A stretch of DNA of 64,000 nucleotides from Hyphomicrobiales bacterium (GTDB taxonomy: Bacteria > Pseudomonadota > Alphaproteobacteria > Rhizobiales > OSC116), in contig JABSRZ010000004.1 of assembly GCA_013214705.1 (NCBI GenBank), forward strand, positions 310,001-374,000, written 5' to 3'. Positions 17,196 to 29,370 of this stretch are shown here, in pieces. The notes beneath the pieces were generated by a model. That model had not been told where the DNA came from and made no database searches. It saw only the letters and a list, made by a program, of their open reading frames with translations. Both the position numbers and the translations under genes were made by a program. The first letter of the stretch is position 1. Each line of letters begins with the position of its first letter.

Positions 17196-17228
17196 GCCGC
17201 CCTTTAATCTTGTTTATTGGGCGGCTTT
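17196..17228 (+). terminator. Intrinsic terminator after the permease
   Basis: GCCGCCC (17196-17202) and GGGCGGC (17219-17225) form a 7-base GC stem with a 16-base loop, followed by a short TTT. The T-run is weak, so efficiency is uncertain. Confidence 0.55.
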
Positions 17229-17293
17229 CATCTCACCAAATTGATAAAATAGTATGGCTTGTATTTCGACATTAAGCAGGCTAAGCATTGGGT

Positions 17294-19108
17294 ATGACAT
17301 TTCAAAATTACAGCGAAAATAACGACCCAAGTGTAGGCAGGCGCAACATTGCAGCCCTCAGACGGGAATTGATGAAAAACGACATTACTGGCTTTATCAT
17401 TCCGCGTGTTGATGCCCATATGGGCGAAAATGTCGCCCCCGCCGATGAGCGTTTAAAATGGCTAACCGGTTTTGGCGGCTCTTGGGGTCAAGCCATCGTA
17501 AAAATGGACAGAGCCGGTATATTTGTCGATGGTCGATACACCATTCAGGTGCGCCAACAAGTGGACATAAAGCGGTTTGAGCCTTACCATTTATATGATG
17601 AACCACCGACAGAATGGCTAAGTAAATATTGCACAAATGATGACATCATCGCCATCGACCCATGGTTACACACCTCTGCTGAAGTGGAAGGCTATCGCCA
17701 AGCTTTGCAAAAATCTGGTGCAAAATTGCTTATCAGTGACCAAAATATAGTCGATTTGGCTTGGGATGACCGCCCCGAATTGCCACAAGGCCAAATTAGC
17801 CTTTATCCCGAAAAATATGCCGGCGTGAGCGCGGCCAACAAGCTAGCCTCTTTAGCCAAAGAGGTTAAAAATCAAGGCGCAGATGCCGCCATACTTTCGC
17901 TATGCGATGGCATTGCTTGGGCATTTAATATACGCGGCAGCGACATCCAGCGCGTACCCGTGGCGCACAGTTTTGCATTAATTTCGGCAACAGGCGAGCA
18001 TAAGATATTTATTTCTGGCAAAAAATTAACTGCCGAAACCCGCACATATTTAGCCAATTTGGCGACTATATATGAAATCGAAGATATGCAAAAAGAGCTA
18101 AAAAAATTGGGCAAACTCAAGGGTAAATTGCTCATCGATAAGCTCAAAACACCGCATTGGTTTAAGCTGGTTATAGAAAAATCTGGCGGCGGCGTGATGG
18201 CGGGGCAAGACCCTACAATTATGCCCAAGGCTTGCAAAAATGACTCCGAACTTAACGCCACCCGCCAAGCCCATATACGCGATGGCAAGCCGATGGCGCA
18301 ATTTTTACGCTGGTGCGATGACGCTTTGCCCAGCGACAATGTCGATGAGATTCATGCCGCCATCCAGCTAGAAGGTTTCAGAAAAGCCACTGGCGAATTA
18401 AAAGACATTAGTTTTGACAGCATTTCTGGCGCTGGCGAAAATGGCGCAATTTGCCATTATCATGTCAACGAAAATAGCAGCATCAACATTCCCAACAACC
18501 GTTTATATCTTATCGATAGTGGCGGCCAATATATCGATGGCACGACCGACATCACCCGCACCATTGCCGTGGGCACCATAAGCGATGAAGCCAAACGCAA
18601 TTACACATTGGTGCTGAAAGGCATGATTGCCATTAGCATCACCAAATTCCCCATTGGCACAACTGGCGCGCAATTAGACGCTTTGGCACGGCAATTTTTA
18701 TGGGCTGATGGCAAAGATTACGACCATGGCACCGGCCACGGCGTGGGGGTGTATTTAGATGTACATGAAGGCCCTGCCCGCATATCTAAAGCCTCTGACA
18801 TTCCGCTGCAGCCGGGCATGATATTGTCCAATGAACCGGGATATTACAAACAAGGTGAATATGGCATCCGCATTGAAAACCTGTTAATTGTGTGCAAAGA
18901 TAAACGCGATAATACCGAAAAACCTATGCTATATTTTGAAACCATCACCTTAGCGCCTATCGACAAACGGCCGGTAGAAAAAAACCTAATGAGCCAAATC
19001 GAGATTGATTGGTTTGACAAATATCACCGCGAAGTGTGGAAAAAAATTAGCCCTCAACTGGACAAAGATGAAAAAGCTTGGCTAAAACAGGCCACATCTG
19101 CGCTTTAA
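17294..19108 (+). CDS. pepP: Xaa-Pro aminopeptidase (M24B)
   Basis: This ~604-residue enzyme removes N-terminal residues preceding proline. It has two creatinase-like N-terminal domains and a pita-bread catalytic domain. The dinuclear metal ligands are visible: Asp in LIDSGGQYIDG and TTDITRT, His in DHGTGHGVG, Glu in SNEPGYY and Glu in GIRIENLL. The length matches the long eukaryote/alphaproteobacterial form. ATG 17294 is preferred over TTG 17288; no strong ribosome site is seen for either. The stop is 2 bases before the next gene. Confidence 0.93.
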   Translation: MTFQNYSENNDPSVGRRNIAALRRELMKNDITGFIIPRVDAHMGENVAPADERLKWLTGFGGSWGQAIVKMDRAGIFVDGRYTIQVRQQVDIKRFEPYHLYDEPPTEWLSKYCTNDDIIAIDPWLHTSAEVEGYRQALQKSGAKLLISDQNIVDLAWDDRPELPQGQISLYPEKYAGVSAANKLASLAKEVKNQGADAAILSLCDGIAWAFNIRGSDIQRVPVAHSFALISATGEHKIFISGKKLTAETRTYLANLATIYEIEDMQKELKKLGKLKGKLLIDKLKTPHWFKLVIEKSGGGVMAGQDPTIMPKACKNDSELNATRQAHIRDGKPMAQFLRWCDDALPSDNVDEIHAAIQLEGFRKATGELKDISFDSISGAGENGAICHYHVNENSSINIPNNRLYLIDSGGQYIDGTTDITRTIAVGTISDEAKRNYTLVLKGMIAISITKFPIGTTGAQLDALARQFLWADGKDYDHGTGHGVGVYLDVHEGPARISKASDIPLQPGMILSNEPGYYKQGEYGIRIENLLIVCKDKRDNTEKPMLYFETITLAPIDKRPVEKNLMSQIEIDWFDKYHREVWKKISPQLDKDEKAWLKQATSAL

Positions 19109-19110
19109 AC

Positions 19111-20283
19111 ATGCAAAAACTAACATTTACCAATCGCCATGGCCACAAATTGGCAGCAACTTTGCACCCCAGCAAAAAACCCAGTCAGGCCTATGCGGTT
19201 TTTGCTCATTGTTTCACCTGTGGGCAAAATAGCAATGCTGCGGCAAATATAGCCAAGCAATTGGCGGCCAAGGGCATACATATATTGCGGTTTGATTTTA
19301 CCGGCATTGGCGCTAGCCAAGGCGCAGTAGAACAAGCATATTTTAGCTCCAATGTGCAAGATATGGTCGATGCGGCTAATTTTTTGGCCGAAAACTACCA
19401 AGCCCCTAGCTTGTTAATTGGCCATTCTCTCGGCGGCACAGCGGTTTTGGCGGCAGCGCTACAATTGCCAAATGTCAAAGCCGTTGCCACCATTGGCGCG
19501 CCGTCCGACAGTGGGCATATACTCAAAACCTTGGGCACAGATGCGCAAAGCGTGGCGGCTAAAGGCACACATATAATTAAATTTTATGGCAATGACATTA
19601 CGCTTAGCCAAACATTTATCGATGATTTATGCGTCGATCATTTAACCGATAGGTTGGCCAAACTTAAAAAAGCGTTGCTCATCATGCATTCACCGATAGA
19701 TGAGATTGTATCGGTAGACAATGCTGGCACATTGTTCCAAATGGCACATCACCCCAAAAGCTTTGTCAGCCTCAATAAAGCCGACCATTTATTATCTAAA
19801 AAATCAGATGCCATTTATGCCGCCAGCATTATATATGATTGGGCGTATGCCTATATTAATACTGACACTGGAGCTAAATTCCCCACCGCCAAAAGTGGCC
19901 AAGTGGCCGCCGCATTGCGTATGCAGGACACCTATTTAACCCGCATAAACATGGCAGGCCACCAAATATTGGGCGATGAACCTAAAAATGTTGGCGGCAC
20001 AGATATGGGCGCAGGCCCGTTTCAATTGTTAGAGGCGGCACTAGCCTCTTGTACCACAATAACATTGAGCATGTATATCACCCGTAAACAGTGGGATGTA
20101 ACCGATATAAATTGTGTGGTCACCACCAGCAAAATAAATGGCAGGCGCGCTTTTGAGCGTCAAATATCTGTTAAAGGCAATTTAACTGATGCCCAGCGCG
20201 AGCGGATTTTAGACATTGCCAACAAATGCCCAATACATAAAACTTTAAGCCATGGCTCTGTGGTCAATTCTTATTTGGTTTAA
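19111..20283 (+). CDS. Alpha/beta hydrolase-OsmC fusion protein
   Basis: This ~390-residue bifunctional protein has an N-terminal alpha/beta hydrolase domain (nucleophile GHSLGG; RFDFTGIGAS; a late His in NKADHLLSKK) and a C-terminal OsmC/Ohr-like domain from about residue 265. OsmC cysteines are in EAALASCTTITLSMY and ANKCPIHKTLSHG, the pair that reduces organic hydroperoxides. Fusions of this type are known in Proteobacteria and may hydrolyse a (thio)ester before peroxide reduction; that coupling is inference. The ATG at 19111 follows pepP by 2 bases; an upstream TTG at 19078 would overlap pepP. Confidence 0.88.
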   Translation: MQKLTFTNRHGHKLAATLHPSKKPSQAYAVFAHCFTCGQNSNAAANIAKQLAAKGIHILRFDFTGIGASQGAVEQAYFSSNVQDMVDAANFLAENYQAPSLLIGHSLGGTAVLAAALQLPNVKAVATIGAPSDSGHILKTLGTDAQSVAAKGTHIIKFYGNDITLSQTFIDDLCVDHLTDRLAKLKKALLIMHSPIDEIVSVDNAGTLFQMAHHPKSFVSLNKADHLLSKKSDAIYAASIIYDWAYAYINTDTGAKFPTAKSGQVAAALRMQDTYLTRINMAGHQILGDEPKNVGGTDMGAGPFQLLEAALASCTTITLSMYITRKQWDVTDINCVVTTSKINGRRAFERQISVKGNLTDAQRERILDIANKCPIHKTLSHGSVVNSYLV

Positions 20284-20299
20284 TTATAGGTGTTTTTAA

Positions 20300-20776
20300 A
20301 TGCGCATTGTCTGCACCATCCTACTGATTATATATCTCACAACCAGTGGCCAAGCCGTCGAAAATTACAAAAATATTTGGCGACTATCCAAGCCAGATAT
20401 ATACCCGCCATATTTGGTAGATTGCACAAATTGTAATGATGAAGAAATTGGCGCAGCGTTTGAATGCGACCCAGAGCGTAAAAAAATAACCCTCGAATTA
20501 TATGCATCCGCTTTAGCAACAGGTGAAGAGGATGCAATTATGCCCGCAACCCTTAGGCTGAGTTTTGGAGATTATAACCAACCCGCAAAACTCAAACTAT
20601 ATGAATTCCACGGTTATACGCCCGTGCTGAGTTTCGAGTTTAATGACCCCATTTTTAATGAATTAAAACATACCCGTAACATCACGATAAATATCAAAGG
20701 CACGATAAGCGAATATAGCGCCGCCGGGCTTTCGCCACTAATCAGCGAGTTTTTACGCCGCTGCAAAAGCCAGTGA
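20300..20776 (+). CDS. Exported protein of unknown function
   Basis: This 158-residue protein has an N-terminal hydrophobic segment (IVCTILLIIYLTTSGQAVE) that looks like a signal peptide with cleavage after GQA. The mature part is beta-rich and has cysteines in DCTNCNDEE, FECDPER and RRCKSQ, which suit periplasmic disulfides. I recognise no family. It begins 16 bases after the hydrolase-OsmC gene and may share its transcript. Confidence 0.6.
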   Translation: MRIVCTILLIIYLTTSGQAVENYKNIWRLSKPDIYPPYLVDCTNCNDEEIGAAFECDPERKKITLELYASALATGEEDAIMPATLRLSFGDYNQPAKLKLYEFHGYTPVLSFEFNDPIFNELKHTRNITINIKGTISEYSAAGLSPLISEFLRRCKSQ

Positions 20777-20790
20777 ATTGGTGGTTATTT

Positions 20791-20915
20791 GACGCATTAA
20801 TCGGCCAAATTCTAATGTCCTGATGGGTGGAAATTTGATCGAGTTATAGGAAAGGGATTTTATAGGAAGCCAGATAGGCTTTCAAAATCCCTTGACGCCT
20901 AAATCGGCCAAATTT
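20791..20915. repeat. Hairpin flanked by 21-base direct repeats
   Basis: Near-identical 21-base copies (GACGC, two variable bases, then AATCGGCCAAATT) lie at 20791-20811 and 20894-20914. Between them AAGGGATTTT (20852-20861) pairs with AAAATCCCTT (20884-20893), with a nested AAGCC-AGATA-GGCTT. It sits between convergent genes and could stop transcription both ways, but there is no T-run. Confidence 0.7.
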
Positions 20916-20921
20916 ACCCCA

Positions 20922-23490
<2,569 letters not shown>

Positions 23491-23500
23491 CTACACCCGG

Positions 23501-25165
23501 CTATACGTTTAATAATTTTTGTGCGGCGGCGCGCGCTTCATCGCTCACCACGGCGCCCGCTAACATACGGGCTATTTCTTCATGTCGCTCGTCTTCGCTC
23601 AGCAATTGCACATTAGTCACCATTCTCTCATCAGCATTTGCCGATTTCGAAATTACAAATTGCCGATCAGCTGCCGATGCCACTTGCGGCGAATGAGTAA
23701 CCGTAATCACCTGTACTTGTTGGCCAAGCCGTGCCAACCGCGAGCCAATGGCCTCGGCCACCGCGCCGCCAACACCGGTGTCAATTTCATCAAATACCAA
23801 AGTGGGTGCGCTGCCCTTATCGGCCAAACTTACTTTTAACGACAGCATTATACGCGCCAATTCGCCGCCTGAAGCCACTTTCATCAACGGGCCAGCCTGT
23901 GTGCCGGGGTTGGTCATCACTTCAAAACTCACATTGTCAAACCCGCTGCGCGAGGCGTTCGCCACCCCATGGCTGTTAACAATGCAATAGAATTTTGCCT
24001 GCTCGAGCTTTAACGGCGGCAGTTCAGATGTCACCGCCGCTTGCAATATTTTAGCCGCCGCTTGACGCTTTTGGCTTTGTATTTTGGCGGTCTTTTCAAA
24101 ATCTACTTGCGCCTCATTCATGGCTTTATACAGCTCATCAGCCCGGGCTTGGTCGCCTTCTAAGCTGGCAATGGTGGCTCTGAATTTTTCTAACAATTCA
24201 GGCAATTCATCGACCATCACCCCATGTTTGCGTGCCGCACCGCGTAAGGCAAATAGCCGCTCTTCAACATCATCTAGCCGGGCGGGGTCAAACTCCAAAT
24301 TATGCGAAAGTTCCGATATTTGCATATGCGCTTCTTGAATTTCCACCAAGGCACGGTCTAAAGCATCGACCGACGGTTTTACCAATTCTTCGATATTGGC
24401 ATCATTTTTTTCGAGTGCCGACATAGCGCTGTTAATGCGCCGCTCGACGCCACCATCTTTGTTTAAAAATTTGATCGCATTGATCACATCTTGCGCCACT
24501 TTTTCTGAGGCTTGCAATATCGCCCGCTCGTCGGCTAAGGCTTGCTCTTCTTGGCTAGATGGTTGCAACTGCTCTAACTCGGCCAATACATGGCGGGTGT
24601 AATCTTCATCGGCTTGGGCTTTGCGTAAATTTTCTTCGTGCTGGGCGACTTTTATTTTCGCCGCCTGCCACACATCCCACAATTTGCCGATTTTTTTGGC
24701 CGCTATAGTTAAGCCAGCGAATGAGTCTAATAACGATATATAGGTCGAGCTATCGGCCAAAGCTCTGTTGTCATGCTGGCCGTGTATTTCAATTAGCAAT
24801 TCGCCAACTTGCTTTAGCAAACGGGTCGAAACCAATTGGTCATTTATGAAAGATTTGCTACGGCCATCGGCATTTTGCACGCGTTTTAAAATCATTTCAC
24901 CATCATGGTCAATGTCGTTCTGGGCTAATATTTCAAAACTTGGGTGGTCTAGTGATAGGTTAAATGCCGCAATCACTTGGCCTTTTTCGCTGCCGTGGCG
25001 CACCAAGCCAGCGTCTCCGCGTGCGCCCAAAGCCAAGCCCAAACTGTCTAACAAAATGGATTTACCCGCGCCAGTCTCGCCAGTTAATGCGCTTAAGCCG
25101 CCCACAAACCCAATGTTCAATTTATCAATTAAAACAATGTTATGAATAGATAGACTATCGAGCAT
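23501..25165 (-). CDS. recN: DNA repair protein RecN
   Basis: This 554-residue SMC-like ATPase acts in double-strand break repair. The N-terminal Walker A is GETGAGKSILLDSLGLALG. A central coiled coil spans roughly residues 160-380, and the C-terminal ABC region has LVFDEIDTGVGGAVAEAIG with the H-loop TVTHSPQVASAAD. The length is typical. It lies between bamD and ligA on one strand. Confidence 0.96.
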   Translation of the reverse strand: MLDSLSIHNIVLIDKLNIGFVGGLSALTGETGAGKSILLDSLGLALGARGDAGLVRHGSEKGQVIAAFNLSLDHPSFEILAQNDIDHDGEMILKRVQNADGRSKSFINDQLVSTRLLKQVGELLIEIHGQHDNRALADSSTYISLLDSFAGLTIAAKKIGKLWDVWQAAKIKVAQHEENLRKAQADEDYTRHVLAELEQLQPSSQEEQALADERAILQASEKVAQDVINAIKFLNKDGGVERRINSAMSALEKNDANIEELVKPSVDALDRALVEIQEAHMQISELSHNLEFDPARLDDVEERLFALRGAARKHGVMVDELPELLEKFRATIASLEGDQARADELYKAMNEAQVDFEKTAKIQSQKRQAAAKILQAAVTSELPPLKLEQAKFYCIVNSHGVANASRSGFDNVSFEVMTNPGTQAGPLMKVASGGELARIMLSLKVSLADKGSAPTLVFDEIDTGVGGAVAEAIGSRLARLGQQVQVITVTHSPQVASAADRQFVISKSANADERMVTNVQLLSEDERHEEIARMLAGAVVSDEARAAAQKLLNV

Positions 25166-25188
25166 TAAAGTAAAACCTTACCGCTATA

Positions 25189-25935
25189 CTATTTTTTGTT
25201 CAGCAAATTAAATGCATAATTATACCATTCGCCAGACGGGTAATTACGCCCCAATAAAGCGGCGTTGGCTTTGGCTTCATCGCGCAAACCCAGCGCTAAA
25301 TATGCCTCGACCAACCGCGCTAACGATTCTTCTATTTGACGGGTTGTTTGGTATTTATCAACCACCACTTTAAACCGATTTATCGCCGCTGGGAAATTGC
25401 GGGCATTTAAATAATAACGCCCCACTTCCATCTCTTTTGCCGCCAACAAATCTACAGTGACCAATATCTTTTTAACCGCGGCTTTGGCTTCTAGACTATT
25501 CGGAAAACGCTTCACCAAAGCTTTTAAGCCAGCTTGAGCTTGCAAAGTTATGCGTTGGTCACGTTTAACATCTGCCAAACGAATGTAAAAAGCCTCGGCG
25601 CGTAAGAAATAAGCCCGTTTCACATCAGCCGCTTTGGGGTATAAAATAATATATCGATCGGCAGTAAAGGCCACATCATCATAAGCCCTAATTAGGAAAT
25701 AAGCTTCAACCGCTTCCATCATACCCGCTTGGGTATATTTAGAATATGGATGTTGGCGCTCTAACTCTAAAAACCTATCAGCGGCTTCTTTATAAGATTT
25801 TTTAGCCAGATAATTGCGGGCATCGGCATTGATCACATGGGCGGGTTCATCTACTGGTAAAACCGAGATAGAAGACGCACAAGATGTTATCAAAGCAGCC
25901 AACAAAACCAGGCTAAAAAATTTAAAAAACCGCAT
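25189..25935 (-). CDS. bamD: Outer membrane assembly lipoprotein BamD
   Basis: This 248-residue lipoprotein has a signal peptide and lipobox LITSC (cysteine near residue 19). TPR-like helical repeats follow (RNYLAKKSYKEAADRFLELE, HPYSKYTQAGMMEAVEAYFL). BamD works with BamA to fold beta-barrel proteins into the outer membrane. In most Alphaproteobacteria lpxC lies between ftsZ and this gene; here only 137 bases separate them. Confidence 0.93.
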   Translation of the reverse strand: MRFFKFFSLVLLAALITSCASSISVLPVDEPAHVINADARNYLAKKSYKEAADRFLELERQHPYSKYTQAGMMEAVEAYFLIRAYDDVAFTADRYIILYPKAADVKRAYFLRAEAFYIRLADVKRDQRITLQAQAGLKALVKRFPNSLEAKAAVKKILVTVDLLAAKEMEVGRYYLNARNFPAAINRFKVVVDKYQTTRQIEESLARLVEAYLALGLRDEAKANAALLGRNYPSGEWYNYAFNLLNKK

Positions 25936-26017
25936 TGAATTCCCTTTTTGTTTTTAGAGCGAAATCCGCCATAAAATATTATTTACATTTATATTCTCAA
26001 AACCCATATTGAGCAAC

Positions 26018-26049
26018 AAAAAAAGCACCGAGTCAAACCCGATGCTTTT
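26018..26049 (-). terminator. Intrinsic terminator of the dcw transcript after ftsZ
   Basis: Minus-strand AAAAGCATCG pairs with CGGTGCTTTT (one G-T pair), and the stem runs into seven T. It lies 23 bases after the ftsZ stop and separates the dcw cluster from bamD-recN-ligA. Confidence 0.8.
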
Positions 26050-26072
26050 AAATTTTTATCAGCCATTAAGCT

Positions 26073-27809
26073 TTAGTTATTTTGGCGTCTTAAAAAAGCC
26101 GGGATTTCTAAATTTGGTTGCTCATCCGTATTTTCCGCAGTCTTTTCAAATGGTTTTGGCTCTGGACGACGTACCAAAGGCTTTGCCATTGGCTCGGCTG
26201 TGCGGGCTTCTTGGCTGCGGTTTTGCGCACCTTCCACCAAATTGTTATCTTTGCGGCCAAGGCCAACATTGGCCAAGCGATCAAAGAAACTATTGCGTTT
26301 GGTGGTTTGGTCTACATTTTGGCTAGAATCAGCTGGTGCAACCTCAGTTTCGCGGCGTTTATTTTCATATGATTGGCGAATTTCGCGCTGTGCAACCGGT
26401 GGGAAGTCATCTGTGCGCAAAGCATGTGCAGGACTTTGTTGAGCCAAATTTGCCCGTGGCGTATTATTGCCCAAATTACCAGCCACACGGCTTTGTTCTT
26501 GCTCAGACAAACGTTTCATTTGTGGCTGCATCGCCTGTTTGTTCACGCCAATATGGCTGTTTGTCGAAGGGTGCACAGTCGCCGGGCGTTGTGGTTCAAA
26601 AGCTTTGGGCGCAACGTTGCCACTGGCCACATCATGAGTTTCAGATTGCTCTAAACGCACACCAGCTTTGCCGACGGCATCAGATGCTGTTAAGCGCCGC
26701 ACTTCAATATTTTCGGCATGCGGTTTAAGCTCAGCCGTTTCGGTTGCTGGCGCAGGATCGGCCGATTTTTCGGCGGCTGGTTGTGCTGGTACTGGGCGTT
26801 GGTAGCCGTTGCTGGCGCTATTGTCCATTGCCAACAAAGCATCTTCTTTATCAATGCCAGTTGCCACCACCGATACCCGCATAATGCCGTCTAAGGTATT
26901 ATCAGTGGTCGTGCCCAAAATAATGTTAGCTTCAGGGTCAACTTCACTGCGGATGCGCGAGGCAGCTTCGTCAATTTCATATAAAGTTAAATCGTCTCCG
27001 CCAGTGATGGCAATCAACAATCCTTTTGCGCCTTTCATCGACACATCATCTAACAAGGGGTTAGAAATCGCCGCTTCGGCAGCTTCGACAGCGCGTTTTT
27101 CGCCAGTCGCTTCGCCCGTGCCCATCATGGCTTTGCCCATGTCTTTCATGATCGATCTTACATCAGCAAAGTCTAAGTTAATCAAACCTTCTTTAACCAT
27201 CAAATCGGTAATGCCTGACACGCCGCTCATCAACACTTGGTCGGCCATCGCAAACGCGTCCGAAAAAGTTGTATTTTCGTTGGCAATGCGAAATAAGTTT
27301 TGGTTGGGTATAACAATCAGCGTATCAACATGTAGCTCAAGCTCGGCAATGCCTTGTTCGGCAATGTCCATGCGGCGTTGGCCTTCAAATTGGAATGGCT
27401 TAGTCACCACGCCAACGGTTAATATGTCCAATTCACGTGCACAGCGTGCAATAACCGGGGCAGCACCTGTACCAGTACCGCCGCCCATTCCGGCGGTGAT
27501 AAAGCACATATGGCTGCCTTCCATGCAGTCTGCAATATCTGGCAGACTATCTTCGGCAGCGGCCGCGCCAATTTCGGGGCGAGACCCAGCGCCTAAACCT
27601 TCGGTAATCATGGTGCCCAATTGTATTTGGCGCTCTACTTTAGATTGTCGTAATGCTTGTGCGTCAGTATTAGCGACCACAAATTCAACGCCTTCAAGGC
27701 CTTGTTCTGCCATGTTATTAACGGCGTTACCACCTGCGCCACCCACACCAAATACGGTAATACGGGGCTTTAATTCTCTTAGTTCAGGCATTTGAATATT
27801 TAATGACAT
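26073..27809 (-). CDS. ftsZ: Cell division protein FtsZ
   Basis: This 578-residue tubulin-like GTPase forms the Z-ring. The tubulin signature GGGTGTG is at residues 109-115, and the T7 loop [11 protein letters not shown] follows. After the ~320-residue globular core comes a long (about 240 residues), disordered, Pro/Gln/Ala-rich linker and the terminal peptide [13 protein letters not shown], which binds FtsA and other partners. A long linker is typical of Alphaproteobacteria. The start has an AGAGG site. A 205-base spacer to ftsA suggests a dedicated promoter. Confidence 0.98.
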   Translation of the reverse strand: MSLNIQMPELRELKPRITVFGVGGAGGNAVNNMAEQGLEGVEFVVANTDAQALRQSKVERQIQLGTMITEGLGAGSRPEIGAAAAEDSLPDIADCMEGSHMCFITAGMGGGTGTGAAPVIARCARELDILTVGVVTKPFQFEGQRRMDIAEQGIAELELHVDTLIVIPNQNLFRIANENTTFSDAFAMADQVLMSGVSGITDLMVKEGLINLDFADVRSIMKDMGKAMMGTGEATGEKRAVEAAEAAISNPLLDDVSMKGAKGLLIAITGGDDLTLYEIDEAASRIRSEVDPEANIILGTTTDNTLDGIMRVSVVATGIDKEDALLAMDNSASNGYQRPVPAQPAAEKSADPAPATETAELKPHAENIEVRRLTASDAVGKAGVRLEQSETHDVASGNVAPKAFEPQRPATVHPSTNSHIGVNKQAMQPQMKRLSEQEQSRVAGNLGNNTPRANLAQQSPAHALRTDDFPPVAQREIRQSYENKRRETEVAPADSSQNVDQTTKRNSFFDRLANVGLGRKDNNLVEGAQNRSQEARTAEPMAKPLVRRPEPKPFEKTAENTDEQPNLEIPAFLRRQNN

Positions 27810-28014
27810 TACAAACCTCTACTCTTAATTGATCACTATTGCAGGTTTTAGATGTAAGCCAATATGGTTATCAAACTGTTAAGCCAGCGCTTTTTTTACA
27901 GTTTATTAACGTTGTATTTTAATTAAATTTTATGATAATTTTACCCGCCACAACAAATATATAGTTGCAGCAAAACCTATTGGAGTTGGTTTTCATGCCA
28001 AAATTTAATGCCGG
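27810..28014 (-). promoter_or_regulatory. ftsA-ftsZ spacer with inverted repeat
   Basis: The AT-rich 205-base spacer contains AAACTGT (27873-27879) and ACAGTTT (27898-27904), perfect 7-base arms 18 bases apart. Such a spacer within a dense cluster probably holds an ftsZ promoter. I could not identify a convincing -35/-10 pair or a TTAA-N7-TTAA CtrA box here. Confidence 0.35.
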
Positions 28015-29328
28015 TTAAAAGTCATTACGCAGCCAATGCGCAATGCGCGAAAATATACCACCATTGGCGGCTATCTTTTGTGCTTGTTCAGCCTCAGCAA
28101 GGTTTAGAGCCAATGGCCGTGCGCCCGCGTAGGCCATCATGCCGATGGCGGTGGCAAAGCTGGTGTCGGCATAATCGTCATTTAACCCCGCAATGCGTAA
28201 TGGCTTGCCCACCCGCACTTGACGGCCAAGCACTCTGGCGGCAATTTCGCGCACGCCGGTTAACTGGCTAGCGCCGCCGGTTAGCACCACTCTATGGCCG
28301 GCCACATCGCCATATCCACTGGCGGTTAACCGATCGCGAATAATCTCAAAAGTTTCTTCTATCCGCGGTTCGATAATGCCGGTTAATAAAGATTTTTCAA
28401 TTTCTTGTTGTTCCCAATCTTCCTCGCCCAGCATCGGTATGCTTATCAGATGGCTTTCATCGGCAATGCCAGCAATGGCCGAGCCGTGCAAAATTTTAGC
28501 CCGTTCGGCATGGGCTATTTGGGTGTTTAACCCCCGCGCCAAATCAATGGTTACATTTTGCCCGCCAATGGCTATCATATCGGTATAAATAAATTTGCCT
28601 TCAAAAAACACTGCGATGGAGGTCGAGCCGGCGCCCATGTCTATGCAGGTCACACCTAAATCCATCTCATCTTCGACCAAGCAAGCCAGACCAGACGCAT
28701 AAGGCGCGACTACAAAATCTTGTAATTTTAAATGACAGCGTTCGATGCATAGTTTTAAGTTTTTAAGCGGGCCAATGTCGGCGCTCACCACATGCATATC
28801 CACACCCAAATTATCGCCAAACATACCACGCGGGTCGGTAATGCCCCTATTGCCATCGATCGAAAACGCCACCGGCACAGTGTGTAATATTGCCCGGTCT
28901 AGCTGCAAGCTTTGGCGCTCGCCTTCTTTAACCACATGCAACATATCTTGATTGGATACTTTTTCGCCGGCCACCATAACTTCAATATCATAAATGTCGC
29001 TACGCGCCCGCCCGCCCGAAACGTTCACAATCACTTCGCTCACTCGCACATTGGCTTCTTTTTCTGCCGCCGCAACCGCCAAGCGAATCGAATGTTCAGC
29101 CAGTTCCATATCCATTATATTGCCAGCTTTTATGCCTTCAGAGCGTTTATAACCGACACCCAATACATGAATTTGATGGCGCGCCCCGCGCAGCGCACCC
29201 GGCCAATTGGTCGAGTGGCCAATTTTAGCAATCATGCAGGTAATTTTACTCGTGCCAATGTCCAAAATAGCCACAAATGGTTGCTTGCTGTGCGCTCTAG
29301 GTGCAAGGGGCATATTGATAATGGTCAT
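28015..29328 (-). CDS. ftsA: Cell division protein FtsA
   Basis: This 437-residue actin-like ATPase anchors FtsZ to the membrane. The phosphate-binding loops ILDIGTSKITCMIA and CIDMGAGSTSIAVF and the adenosine motif VVLTGGASQLTGV are present. The last residues (GIFSRIAHWLRNDF) form the amphipathic membrane-targeting helix. It lies between ftsQ and ftsZ as usual. Confidence 0.97.
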   Translation of the reverse strand: MTIINMPLAPRAHSKQPFVAILDIGTSKITCMIAKIGHSTNWPGALRGARHQIHVLGVGYKRSEGIKAGNIMDMELAEHSIRLAVAAAEKEANVRVSEVIVNVSGGRARSDIYDIEVMVAGEKVSNQDMLHVVKEGERQSLQLDRAILHTVPVAFSIDGNRGITDPRGMFGDNLGVDMHVVSADIGPLKNLKLCIERCHLKLQDFVVAPYASGLACLVEDEMDLGVTCIDMGAGSTSIAVFFEGKFIYTDMIAIGGQNVTIDLARGLNTQIAHAERAKILHGSAIAGIADESHLISIPMLGEEDWEQQEIEKSLLTGIIEPRIEETFEIIRDRLTASGYGDVAGHRVVLTGGASQLTGVREIAARVLGRQVRVGKPLRIAGLNDDYADTSFATAIGMMAYAGARPLALNLAEAEQAQKIAANGGIFSRIAHWLRNDF

Positions 29329-29342
29329 AAGGTCACTCTTTA

Positions 29343-29368
29343 TTTTACTATTTATTTTTACTATTTAT
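29343..29368. repeat. 13-base tandem duplication in the ftsQ-ftsA gap
   Basis: TTTTACTATTTAT occurs twice head to tail (29343-29355 and 29356-29368), filling most of the short gap between the ftsQ stop and the ftsA start. Confidence 0.85.
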
Positions 29369-29370
29369 TT

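Noticed and set aside
26809-27795. 328-residue open frame antisense to ftsZ
   Set aside because: It is a shadow of the GC-rich third positions of the FtsZ GTPase core; ftsZ is certain on the other strand.
27872-27960. Possible CtrA box upstream of ftsZ
   Set aside because: TTAA elements are spaced by 9, not 7, bases; several TTAA words are expected by chance in such AT-rich DNA.
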